This document shows, piece after piece, positions 1 to 5,564 of a stretch of 5,564 nucleotides of DNA (positions within the stretch are counted from its first letter, which is position 1; every line of letters starts with the position of its first letter). The translations under genes and the position numbers were made by a program. This DNA is from Planctomycetaceae bacterium (GTDB lineage Bacteria > Planctomycetota > Planctomycetia > Planctomycetales > Planctomycetaceae): assembly GCA_003503535.1 (NCBI GenBank), contig DOCI01000314.1, positions 4,177 to 9,740 of the forward strand, written 5' to 3'. The notes beneath the pieces are model-generated. The model ran no database searches and was not told the origin of the DNA. It saw only the letters and a list, made by a program, of their open reading frames with translations.

Positions 1-38
1 CGCTTGTTCACATTCAATGTGAATCACTTGCAACTGCC

Positions 39-240
39 CCCTGATTCAATGAGAAACCGCATCTCCTGTCACATCCTGAAAGGGACCTCCGGGGTGGCTG
101 AGTGCTCCGCTTCAGAGGAAGCCTCCGAATGTTCAACGATCCGGGGGCTTCTCATGGAGATCGCCCCGCCACCCAAGTTTGATTGTTTTTCAGTTTTCAT
201 TTGGAACGCGGTAGAAGTGAATTTTTTGTCTCATAACTTG
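39..240 (+). repeat. Structured intergenic repeat, copy 1 (~200 nt)
   Basis: This segment aligns by eye along its whole length with 5244-5447 in the same orientation. In the core (109-184 against 5315-5391) I count about 61 identical columns of 77 with one gap. It can fold into a nested hairpin. The outer stem gggtggc (92-98) pairs with gccaccc (168-174). A short middle stem pairs ctcc (105-108) with ggag (156-159). The inner stem aagcctccg (119-127) pairs with cgggggctt (142-150) with one G-U pair, and ttcaac lies in the apical loop. The 3' part is A/T-rich, and the element ends about 70 nt before the ATG at 311. I see no gene in 1-310. The open frame across it has no protein-like features and overlaps the stems. 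It could be a dispersed intergenic repeat, a small RNA or a 5' leader element. Confidence 0.7.
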
Positions 241-310
241 CATTAGATCACGAGATGGCGATACTGAATTAAACTCCTTCAGACATGCTCCCTGCCAAAA
301 TCGCATTTCG

Positions 311-901
311 ATGTCCAAACCACTTTCCAGATTGATCGCTCAGGCGAACCTCCTGCATTCTTACAGGAAGTGTGCTTTGATCGTCTGGTTTACGATCACA
401 ACCATCGGACTCCCCCTGTATTCCCAGGCTGCCAGCCACCCCGATTGTCCTTGTGGTTGCCAAAGTCCATCCCCGGAGCATGCGGATTCGACTCCCGGTA
501 AGAGTTGCTGCCAGTCTTCTACCCGTTCCACCAGCCCAGGTCGCTCGTGCTGCCAGAACAAATCAAGAAATAATGAGCCTCTTGCATGTCAGTTGAAAAA
601 CTTGAGCGAGAACACACCTCAATGTAAATCGACGGGATCATCCACCTGCAATTGCAGTTCTAGCATAACACTCTCTAACAGTCATCAGTCTTCATCTCAG
701 AATCCGAATCTGAATGCATTGTGTCGGTGTGGCAAAGTCAGCACATCTCACTTATCGCTCACAGAAATCCTGGATGTTCCTCCCGAATTTGGACAGATCG
801 CTGGTTCTGAAATCATTCAGAGTTCAGTCCCAACCCTCTCGCTTTACGAGAGCCCACTCAACGAACTGCTCACGCCCCCTCCGAAAGAAGAGACTTGCTG
901 A
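311..901 (+). CDS. Exported cysteine-rich protein of unknown function
   Basis: I do not recognise this 196-residue protein. The N-terminus looks like a Sec signal: a basic stretch to R19/K20, a hydrophobic segment from about 21 to 37, and a possible cleavage site after SQA (38-40) or one residue later. The mature part has 14 cysteines in CxC and CC pairs: C46-P-C48-G-C50, CC at 66-67, CC at 80-81, C113-N-C115, C138-R-C140 and a terminal C196. Two tandem units with the pattern PG(K/R)SCCQ occupy residues 62-75 and 76-88. The linkers are rich in Ser, Asn and Gln, and a Pro-rich tail (PPPK) precedes the last Cys. Such spacing suits binding of soft metal ions or disulfides in the periplasm, but this is inferred from composition. 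No clear Shine-Dalgarno precedes the ATG, which is the only Met in the protein. The DUF1559 gene follows on the same strand. Confidence 0.65.
   Translation: MSKPLSRLIAQANLLHSYRKCALIVWFTITTIGLPLYSQAASHPDCPCGCQSPSPEHADSTPGKSCCQSSTRSTSPGRSCCQNKSRNNEPLACQLKNLSENTPQCKSTGSSTCNCSSSITLSNSHQSSSQNPNLNALCRCGKVSTSHLSLTEILDVPPEFGQIAGSEIIQSSVPTLSLYESPLNELLTPPPKEETC
494..574 (+). repeat. Tandem SCCQ-containing repeat inside the Cys-rich gene
   Basis: Two adjacent units (about 494-535 and 536-574) encode PGKSCCQSSTRSTS and PGRSCCQNKSRNN. They share the nucleotide core tgctgccag and place a CC pair at the same offset. They look like a small internal duplication that doubled a CC-containing motif. Confidence 0.55.
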
Positions 902-933
902 ATTCTCTTTACATCTATTGCTGAATAGTCTGA

Positions 934-955
934 TTGCCTGAGTTTTCTCAGGTGA
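934..955 (+). promoter_or_regulatory. Small hairpin between the Cys-rich and DUF1559 genes
   Basis: CCTGAG (937-942) and CTCAGG (947-952) form a perfect 6-bp stem closed by TTTT, extendable by three weaker pairs. The 3' arm contains AGGTGA (950-955), a Shine-Dalgarno-like sequence for the upstream ATG at 968. No T-run follows, so it is not a standard terminator. It could weaken readthrough or hide that ribosome site, or it may be incidental. Confidence 0.3.
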
Positions 956-1027
956 ATCACTCCACGTATGCTAGTGTCAAATCGACTTGCCTTGCGTCGT
1001 TTTCAGCAGTTCTCTCTTATTATTTTC

Positions 1028-1032
1028 AGGGG
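1028..1032 (+). promoter_or_regulatory. Ribosome binding site favouring the start at 1043
   Basis: AGGGG lies 10 nt before the ATG at 1043. The upstream in-frame ATG at 968 has AGGTGA at a longer 12-nt spacing, and that site is inside a possible hairpin. Starting at 1043 gives a 12-residue leader before the prepilin cleavage site, which is a typical arrangement. Starting at 968 would add 25 residues. Confidence 0.45.
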
Positions 1033-1042
1033 TTCTTGCGCA

Positions 1043-2035
1043 ATGAAATATTGTCCTTATCTGGGAAGCCGTCGCGCTTTCACACTGATCGAACTTTTGG
1101 TCGTGATTGCAATCATTGCAGTCCTTGTCGCCTTATTGCTCCCCGCTGTCCAACAGGCACGCGAGGCGGCTCGGCGATCCAGCTGTAAAAACAATCTCAA
1201 GCAAATCGGAGTCGCTCTGCACAACTATCACGATACCTTTTCTGTATTACCGCCAGGCTATATCGTGCGTAATATCGCTGCCAGTCAAATGGCGAGCATG
1301 GAGACCGCTCAAAATGGTCCCGGCTTTGCCTGGGGAACAATGATTCTTCCTTATGTCGAACAACCTGCCCTGTACGATGGCATGAACTTTGAGGGGAATG
1401 CGACTGATACTCAAAACCTGGCGATGGGTCGTAGAACCATTTCGACATACCTCTGCCCTTCCGATCCTGCTCCACTGACATTCACTGTCAACGATGGCAC
1501 AAACGATTATGAAATCGCGTCTGCAAATTATGTGGGCGTTATCGGCTACGGGAGTGTCTCGATGACTCCAGGATCTCCGGCTGGAAAAGGAGCGTTCTAC
1601 AGAAACAGTCGCACGAAACTTCGCGACATTACCGATGGCACCAGCAACAGTATGCTGGTCGGTGAGCGGACCTATCAGCACAACTTTGTGCAGGGGGCAA
1701 CTCCCGCAGCTGCGAATTCGACCTGGTACGCAGCCATCCCCAATGTCGAACGCAACGCAGGTATGATGTCCATGCCGATGATGACGGAATGGCAGGGTTC
1801 ACTTGTATTAGGGCATGTCGGCCAACCCGCAATGACAATGCCGATGTCGATGCCAGCCATGACACACACTCCCAATACCACCAACCATATCGTCAACTTT
1901 TCCAGTCCTCACAAGGGAGGAATCCAATTCCTGATGGCAGATGGTTCGGTTCACTTTTTAAGTGAAAACACGCATTATGAAACCTACAGAAATTTAGGCC
2001 AGATTGATGATGGAGAAGTTCTCGGAGAGTTTTGA
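1043..2035 (+). CDS. DUF1559 family prepilin-like protein with H-x9-DG motif and Met-rich insert
   Basis: This is a 330-residue envelope protein of the DUF1559 (PulG-like, SBP_bac_10) family, which is abundant in planctomycetes and whose function is mostly unknown. The leader [12 protein letters not shown] is followed by [13 protein letters not shown]: a prepilin peptidase site with Ala instead of the usual Gly at -1, Glu at +5 of the mature protein, and a hydrophobic helix. The family stretch [25 protein letters not shown] comes next in sequence. The C-terminus has the processing-associated H-x9-DG motif (H, nine residues, then DG, followed by SVHFLSEN). Residues 240-275 form an unusual insert with ten Met, described separately. 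The start at 1043 is preferred; an in-frame ATG at 968 is possible. The upstream Cys-rich gene is on the same strand, 141 nt away, and a strong terminator follows the stop. Family assignment is firm; the specific role is unknown. Confidence 0.93.
   Translation: MKYCPYLGSRRAFTLIELLVVIAIIAVLVALLLPAVQQAREAARRSSCKNNLKQIGVALHNYHDTFSVLPPGYIVRNIAASQMASMETAQNGPGFAWGTMILPYVEQPALYDGMNFEGNATDTQNLAMGRRTISTYLCPSDPAPLTFTVNDGTNDYEIASANYVGVIGYGSVSMTPGSPAGKGAFYRNSRTKLRDITDGTSNSMLVGERTYQHNFVQGATPAAANSTWYAAIPNVERNAGMMSMPMMTEWQGSLVLGHVGQPAMTMPMSMPAMTHTPNTTNHIVNFSSPHKGGIQFLMADGSVHFLSENTHYETYRNLGQIDDGEVLGEF
1760..1867 (+). other. Methionine-rich insert within the DUF1559 protein
   Basis: These 36 codons encode ten Met, in GMMSMPMM and then [13 protein letters not shown], with two His nearby. 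M-x-M and M-x-x-M spacing of this type is known in exported copper-handling proteins such as PcoA/CopA and CueO. Here it lies just before the conserved C-terminal H-x9-DG block, where family members vary in length. Metal binding is inference from composition. Confidence 0.5.
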
Positions 2036-2074
2036 TATTCCGAAAAGTGAATGCGGTAATGCATAAACGAACTC

Positions 2075-2107
2075 AGGACCTCGACTTTATTGTTGAGGTC
2101 CTTTTTT
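2075..2107 (+). terminator. Rho-independent terminator of the DUF1559 gene
   Basis: AGGACCTCGAC (2075-2085) pairs with GTTGAGGTCCT (2092-2102) over 11 bp with one G-T pair and the loop TTTATT. The run of T to 2107 follows directly. It begins 40 nt after the stop of the DUF1559 gene. The TAA stop of the convergent minus-strand gene lies in the T-run. On the minus strand the same hairpin is followed by only a weak T-rich stretch, so bidirectional use is possible but less certain. Confidence 0.9.
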
Positions 2108-2906
2108 AATATCGACCGCGTAATCGTTCTTTCCCAGGCAGAACTTCCAGACAGGTCGTCCACCAGCCTGTCCGAATGGTTTCCTGAAACTCTACCGGCA
2201 ATTCTTCTGAATGCATCTCTGCAACCAGTCGTTCCCAATCGTATTCAACGGGAATGAATTCCAGTTTGACCTGCGATTTCCCTGGGGACTGAATCACCTC
2301 AATCATTGTGTACCAGACATTCGTCTGCCCATCATTTGCCGGTCTTCCCAATACTCCAACATTCACAAAAAGACGATCCTCACTCAACTCGCGCGACCAA
2401 TGCAAACCTGTGTGGGTTCCCAGAATCACATCAGCCTGATACTCATCAGTCAGACGGTTTAAAAAGTGTGTGCTCGTAGTCGATTCCCAAAGAAACTCAT
2501 TGGTTTTCCGGGGGCTCCCGTGACAAAGTAAAAACCGTAAACCTGCAACTTCAAAACGAATTTCCGTCGGCAATTGTTTTAGCCACTCGCAATTTGACGT
2601 ACTGGAATTAGCCAGGGTGTAATCGTAACTGATTTGAGCAAAATGATTATCGCGGGGATCGGTATAACCACACTGACAATCATTCAACCCATTGCCGATA
2701 CTGTGGTCGTAATTCCCCTGGACCGTTTGCACATCGTTTTCAATCAGCAGCGGAAATACACGATCTGGATAGGGACCGAATGCACCCAGGTCTCCCAGAC
2801 AAAACAGCTTTTCTGCTCCTCGGGAATTGGCATCATCAATCGCAGCAGCAAGAGCAAGATAGTTATTATAGATACCACCAAAGAAAGCGAAGGTCTGTCT
2901 ATCCAT
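2106..2906 (-). CDS. Metallophosphoesterase-fold protein with degenerate first metal motif
   Basis: This 266-residue protein resembles the small YfcE/MJ0936-like calcineurin-fold phosphoesterases. Motif II is GDLGAFGPYPD (38-48, Asp39), motif III is GNYDH (64-68, Asn65) and motif IV is LLCHGSP (His129). Motif V is altered: GTHTGLHW (163-170, His165 and His169) replaces the usual GHTH. Motif I, normally D-x-H-G-N, reads GGIYNN (10-15), so its Asp and His metal ligands are Gly and Tyr. A CxC (Cys77, Cys79) lies in the segment between motifs III and IV. The protein may bind one metal, bind metals differently, or have a binding role. The start at 2906 is chosen because the fold begins there (MDRQTFAFFGG). 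An upstream in-frame ATG at 3029 would add 41 residues overlapping the radical SAM gene. It is the last gene of the probable minus-strand operon; the substrate is unknown. Confidence 0.88.
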   Translation of the reverse strand: MDRQTFAFFGGIYNNYLALAAAIDDANSRGAEKLFCLGDLGAFGPYPDRVFPLLIENDVQTVQGNYDHSIGNGLNDCQCGYTDPRDNHFAQISYDYTLANSSTSNCEWLKQLPTEIRFEVAGLRFLLCHGSPRKTNEFLWESTTSTHFLNRLTDEYQADVILGTHTGLHWSRELSEDRLFVNVGVLGRPANDGQTNVWYTMIEVIQSPGKSQVKLEFIPVEYDWERLVAEMHSEELPVEFQETIRTGWWTTCLEVLPGKERLRGRY

Positions 2907-2959
2907 GTCACAATTTTCGCCAGATTTTTGATACGTCAATGAATTATTAAGCAGGCTGA

Positions 2960-3868
2960 TCAAGAATCCTGACTTCTTTTGGAAGAAGGATTCGTGCAGA
3001 TGGCACCGTATTGATAACACGTGTAACACGCACCGTGCGTCAATTCAAATGATCGTGTCGCCTCGTTCAGCGTCTCGCCTAAAATCGCACTTGGGGAATC
3101 GATTAGAATTGGACAGACCGCAATTCCACGATCAGTCACCACCCGGCTATGGCTGCACAGCAGTTGACTGGTATCGTAACCGTCCATCATATCCGGTGTG
3201 ATTTTCTCATAAGTTTCATAACCACTCGTTCGCTCAGCTTCCGCTCCAATTTTAAGGCGTGGAAGTATTTTCAAACGTGGGCGATCATTCCCGACTTGCA
3301 TCAAGTTTTTACGAAACTGATTCAAAATTTCTTCGCTTTCCGAATCCTCCCAAGTTTGCGTCATCGTCACGATTGGCAGAAAGCCATAAGCACTCAGTTT
3401 GCGAATACCCTCCAGAGCCCGGTTAAACGTCCCTGCCCCGCGAATCGGATCATTAATTTCCGATGTTGGTCCATCAATGGAAACACGAAACTCCAGACTG
3501 TAAATCGAAGTCTCGGCAGCCGACTGCAAACGTTCCAGCCAGGCTTCTTTCAATACGGTTCCGTTTGTCAAAACTGTGACGGGACCATAATTGAGCGACC
3601 GTTCGATCATCGGCACCAAATCACGATTTAAGAAAGGCTCGCCTCCAGTGAAATAGTATTCTCGAACACCCTGGTCGACAGACAACCGTAACTGCTTTTC
3701 CACATCCTCCAAAGAGAGATAGCCATATGTCTTGTTGGTCGGACTGCAACTGATGAAACAATGATGACAGGTCAAATTGCACAAGGTTCCCGAAACCTGA
3801 AACCAGAGAATATCCAGGCTTTCAAGTTCAACAGTGGGGACCTCTCGATTTGATGTCGTTGCGATCAT
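2960..3868 (-). CDS. Radical SAM protein with C-terminal cysteine cluster
   Basis: This 302-residue radical SAM enzyme should be a cytoplasmic iron-sulfur protein that cleaves S-adenosylmethionine to start radical chemistry. The cluster motif is C30-x3-C34-x2-C37 (CNLTCHHC), followed by FISCSPTN with an extra Cys41. The SAM-binding GGEP is at 75-78, TNGT at 101-104, and VSIDGP at 129-134 matches the barrel strand common in MoaA/SPASM-like proteins. The C-terminal region has five cysteines (C238, C252, C281, C284, C291) in a twitch- or SPASM-like arrangement, likely to hold one auxiliary cluster. AAGGG lies 4 nt before the ATG, a slightly close ribosome site. The flavoprotein gene ends 83 nt upstream and the phosphoesterase gene starts 53 nt downstream, all on one strand, so a shared operon and pathway are likely. 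No short precursor peptide gene is evident next to it. The superfamily is firm; the substrate is unknown. Confidence 0.93.
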   Translation of the reverse strand: MIATTSNREVPTVELESLDILWFQVSGTLCNLTCHHCFISCSPTNKTYGYLSLEDVEKQLRLSVDQGVREYYFTGGEPFLNRDLVPMIERSLNYGPVTVLTNGTVLKEAWLERLQSAAETSIYSLEFRVSIDGPTSEINDPIRGAGTFNRALEGIRKLSAYGFLPIVTMTQTWEDSESEEILNQFRKNLMQVGNDRPRLKILPRLKIGAEAERTSGYETYEKITPDMMDGYDTSQLLCSHSRVVTDRGIAVCPILIDSPSAILGETLNEATRSFELTHGACYTCYQYGAICTNPSSKRSQDS

Positions 3869-3898
3869 TGAGCCCTTACATTCTCAGTAAATTGTAGA

Positions 3899-3913
3899 TC
3901 AGGCTGTGCCTGA
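3899..3913. repeat. Short palindrome between flavoprotein and radical SAM genes
   Basis: TCAGGC and GCCTGA form a perfect 6-bp inverted repeat around TGT, with partly complementary A/T flanks. No T-run follows on either strand, so it is a poor terminator. It could be a short intergenic palindromic repeat or an RNA processing hairpin inside the operon. Confidence 0.4.
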
Positions 3914-3951
3914 CAAATTCGACGTCACTTGTTAATCACGCCAGGCAATAT

Positions 3952-5166
3952 CTAACCGACGTCCAATAATTGCTTAATCTGTTCCAAGACGAGCAACACT
4001 TGCTGATATCCTGTTTGCATCAGAAATTGCGAATTCCGACCATAACTCCTGGCTCCCAATAAATAATATGCCGTCTCAGGATTACTTAACGTCTCTACGT
4101 CTCCGACAGTAATTTTCGTGCAGTCAAGCCCCGCTTGCCCCATCAAACTGGCAGCCAGCTTCATCGGCCCTGACGTTGCATAGCATTCATGAATCTGCAA
4201 TTCAGACGTTAATGAAAGATCAGGATGATATCCAGTACAGGCGACGACCCGTTCCACTTCAATGGTCTTTGAGAAGGACGTTTTAAGACTTCTCACCGTC
4301 ACTTCCAGTCCATCACCAGTCCCAGTAGTACTTATACGTTCTACAACCGAATTAGAAATCCAGTGCAGATCCTTCCGAGAACTCAACGCAAGTTGATTGG
4401 CGATGACTGAAAGCTGCATTCGTCCTGGCAATGGATCATCCTGGAGAACTCGCAGAGGTCCAGACGGATAAGAATTGCGTGTAAGCCAGAGAACTTTCGG
4501 TTGAGTTTCGATTTCCCGATGTTGAAGTAATTCGTTAACCAGAGTCGCAGCCGAGTAACCTGCCCCAACGATGAGAACTGATGCGCATTTCTGGATCTCC
4601 GCAATTTGTTCACGATCCGGAAGTCCGTAAATAATCTTCTCCCGTACAGTTCTCTCGCCTGGACAGGGAATCCCGCCAGTCCCCAGCCAATTGGGTTGAT
4701 CAGTAACTCCCGTGCAATCGAGAACGAAGTCAGCCAGTTCGATTTGCTCACCAGCAGCATTTTCGATGAGCAATCGAAACGGTTGTTCGTGACGGTTCCG
4801 AGAGCCGATCGCATCCCCTTTGAGAAGATCACCACGGCTGATCTTCTTCACTGTTGTTTGCGTGAAAACCTGCGTTCTGGCAGAAATCCACTGTGACAAC
4901 GGGAGCAGATAGGATTCGATAAATTCCGCACCCGTTTCGCAATATCCTGCCTCTCTCCCTGCATCGGAAGTGATAGTTCGCCCCTCTGGCGTAGTATTCA
5001 TTTCACGTGGAGAAAACAATCGGACATGCTGCCATTTTCGAACCGCACTGGCAATCTCTCCTTTTTCAAACAGTTTAACCTGATATCCTGTTTCTATCGC
5101 CTGCCGCGCAGCCTCCAGCCCGACAGGACCTGTACCGATGACGGCAATTGTAGGTGATTTTTTCAT
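3952..5166 (-). CDS. FAD/NAD(P)H-dependent oxidoreductase (flavoprotein)
   Basis: This 404-residue two-dinucleotide-binding flavoprotein probably moves electrons from NAD(P)H to FAD and on to an unknown acceptor or substrate. The N-terminal FAD-binding Rossmann motif is GTGPVG (11-16), with Glu34 at the end of the second strand. DCTG (150-153) is the strand-linker motif. The second nucleotide-binding motif is GAGYSA (201-206), followed by ACTGYHPD (309-316). The C-terminal part, LLGARSYGRNS (369-379) to about 390, stands where related proteins contact the flavin. There is no CxxC redox pair, so a thioredoxin-reductase mechanism is unlikely. A monooxygenase-like or dehydrogenase-like role is possible. 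No clear Shine-Dalgarno precedes the ATG. It is the first gene of the probable three-gene operon, and the repeat copy at 5244-5447 lies just upstream in antisense orientation. The fold is firm, the reaction unknown. Confidence 0.9.
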   Translation of the reverse strand: MKKSPTIAVIGTGPVGLEAARQAIETGYQVKLFEKGEIASAVRKWQHVRLFSPREMNTTPEGRTITSDAGREAGYCETGAEFIESYLLPLSQWISARTQVFTQTTVKKISRGDLLKGDAIGSRNRHEQPFRLLIENAAGEQIELADFVLDCTGVTDQPNWLGTGGIPCPGERTVREKIIYGLPDREQIAEIQKCASVLIVGAGYSAATLVNELLQHREIETQPKVLWLTRNSYPSGPLRVLQDDPLPGRMQLSVIANQLALSSRKDLHWISNSVVERISTTGTGDGLEVTVRSLKTSFSKTIEVERVVACTGYHPDLSLTSELQIHECYATSGPMKLAASLMGQAGLDCTKITVGDVETLSNPETAYYLLGARSYGRNSQFLMQTGYQQVLLVLEQIKQLLDVG

Positions 5167-5243
5167 GGATTTGCATCACGGATGGTGGGACGAGCATTGC
5201 AGCGTTGAGTTTATTCTCTGAAAGTTTACTGCATCGCTCTAAA

Positions 5244-5447
5244 CTCTGTTCCAATTGGAAACTGGATTTCCTGTAACATTTTAAAAAGGAATTACGGGAT
5301 GGCGATGGCGCTCTGCTTCAGCGAAAGCCCTCGGAAATTCAACAATTCGGGGGGCTTCTCTTCGAGAGCGCCCCGACACCCGGGTTTGATTATTTATTAG
5401 GTATTCATTGGGAAGTCAGACAAGTGAATTGTATCTCACAACACTTA
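5244..5447 (+). repeat. Structured intergenic repeat, copy 2
   Basis: This is the diverged partner of 39-240, in the same orientation and about 5.2 kb away. It folds in a similar nested way. The outer ggg (5296-5298) plus tg pairs with caccc (5377-5381). The middle stem ggcgctct (5307-5314) pairs with agagcgcc (5365-5372). The inner arm agccctc (5326-5332) pairs with ggggggct (within 5350-5356) and continues to an apical aatt/aatt around caac. Middle-stem pairing uses a shifted register compared with copy 1, so the fold is kept although bases differ. The 5' edge includes the palindrome TTCCAATTGGAA (5249-5260), which copy 1 does not keep. The element lies between the start of the minus-strand flavoprotein gene and unassigned DNA to the right. 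Confidence 0.7.
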
Positions 5448-5564
5448 GTTACTGAAGTTTTGCAAAACGCAAGAATTCAAAAGAATGAGAAGTCAGCGTA
5501 TGAAATATCGAGAGCATCTTAACCCGACGCATCAGCGAGGGGACGGCTTCCGATTAATAATTCG
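5448..5564. other. Unassigned right edge with a palindrome and a possible gene start
   Basis: GTTTTGCAAAAC (5457-5468) is a perfect 12-bp palindrome that could be an operator or chance A/T symmetry. A plus-strand frame opens at ATG 5485 (second ATG at 5500) and stays open to the window edge, giving 26 codons without a recognisable motif or Shine-Dalgarno. On the minus strand a frame enters from the edge and reads ELLIGSRPLADASG before a stop near 5520. Neither is convincing as a gene, and the segment could be part of another intergenic repeat. Confidence 0.25.

Noticed and set aside
4..246. Open frame of 80 codons on the plus strand
   Set aside because: It runs through the stems of the structured repeat, has no Shine-Dalgarno and no protein-like pattern, and the indels between the two repeat copies break the equivalent frame.
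1247..1681. Minus-strand frame of 144 codons opposite the DUF1559 gene
   Set aside because: It is a shadow of a well-supported family gene and shows no motif of its own.
2907..3029. Longer N-terminus of the phosphoesterase from ATG 3029
   Set aside because: The 41 added residues overlap the radical SAM coding end, are not protein-family-like and precede the first strand of the fold, which begins at MDRQTFAFF.
3149..3631. Long plus-strand frame opposite the radical SAM gene
   Set aside because: It is antisense to a gene with clear catalytic motifs and its translation has no recognisable domain.
2960..3868. RiPP maturase with nearby precursor peptide
   Set aside because: The gaps of 83 and 53 nt beside the gene hold no plausible short peptide frame with a ribosome site.
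2106..5166. Arsenosugar or other arsenic pathway cluster
   Set aside because: A radical SAM protein near a flavoprotein brought this to mind, but there is no ArsM-like methyltransferase, no arsenic regulator and no specific ArsS hallmark that I can identify.
39..5447. The two repeats as integron attC sites around a cassette
   Set aside because: I do not find the paired RYYYAAC and GTTRRRY core sites at the ends, the enclosed segment has five genes on both strands, and no integrase is present.
39..5447. Composite transposon or insertion sequence bounded by the repeats
   Set aside because: No transposase gene, no clear terminal inverted repeats and no target-site duplication are visible; the copies are too diverged for a recent event.
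1..5564. CRISPR array, tRNA or rRNA gene
   Set aside because: No regularly spaced short repeats, no cloverleaf with a T-loop sequence and no rRNA-like segment were seen on either strand.

Overview
The window looks like chromosomal DNA of a planctomycete. The main evidence is the protein at 1043-2035: it has a class III-type prepilin leader ([16 protein letters not shown]), the [14 protein letters not shown] stretch and a C-terminal H-x9-DG motif. This is the DUF1559 family, which is greatly expanded in Planctomycetota. Base composition is close to 50% GC by eye, which fits the moderate-GC members of that phylum better than the high-GC ones. The genus cannot be read from the sequence.

Layout. 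Positions 1-310 hold no convincing gene, but positions 39-240 carry a ~200-nt structured repeat (copy 1). Two plus-strand genes follow. The first (311-901) encodes a small exported cysteine-rich protein that I do not recognise. The second (1043-2035) encodes the DUF1559 pseudopilin-like protein, which has an unusual methionine-rich insert. A strong intrinsic terminator (2075-2107) closes this block. The rest of the coding DNA is on the minus strand, transcribed toward that terminator. In transcription order it holds a FAD/NAD(P)H-type flavoprotein (5166-3952), a radical SAM protein (3868-2960) and a metallophosphoesterase-fold protein (2906-2106). Gaps of 83 and 53 nt suggest one operon. Positions 5167-5564 hold no certain gene. 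They contain a second, diverged copy of the repeat (5244-5447) in the same orientation as copy 1, so the two copies bracket all five genes.

How the genes may work together. The minus-strand trio looks like a small biosynthetic or modification pathway: a flavin redox enzyme, a radical SAM enzyme with an extra C-terminal cysteine cluster, and a phosphoesterase-fold protein. The last protein has lost the first metal-binding motif (D-x-H) but keeps the others. The substrate is unknown, and I do not recognise this as a characterised pathway. On the plus strand, a Cys-rich exported protein next to a Met-rich envelope protein raises the possibility of soft-metal (for example copper) handling at the cell surface, but that is inference from composition only.

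The most unusual items are the pair of structured repeats, the degenerate phosphoesterase in a three-gene redox/radical cluster, and the Cys-rich/Met-rich pair.
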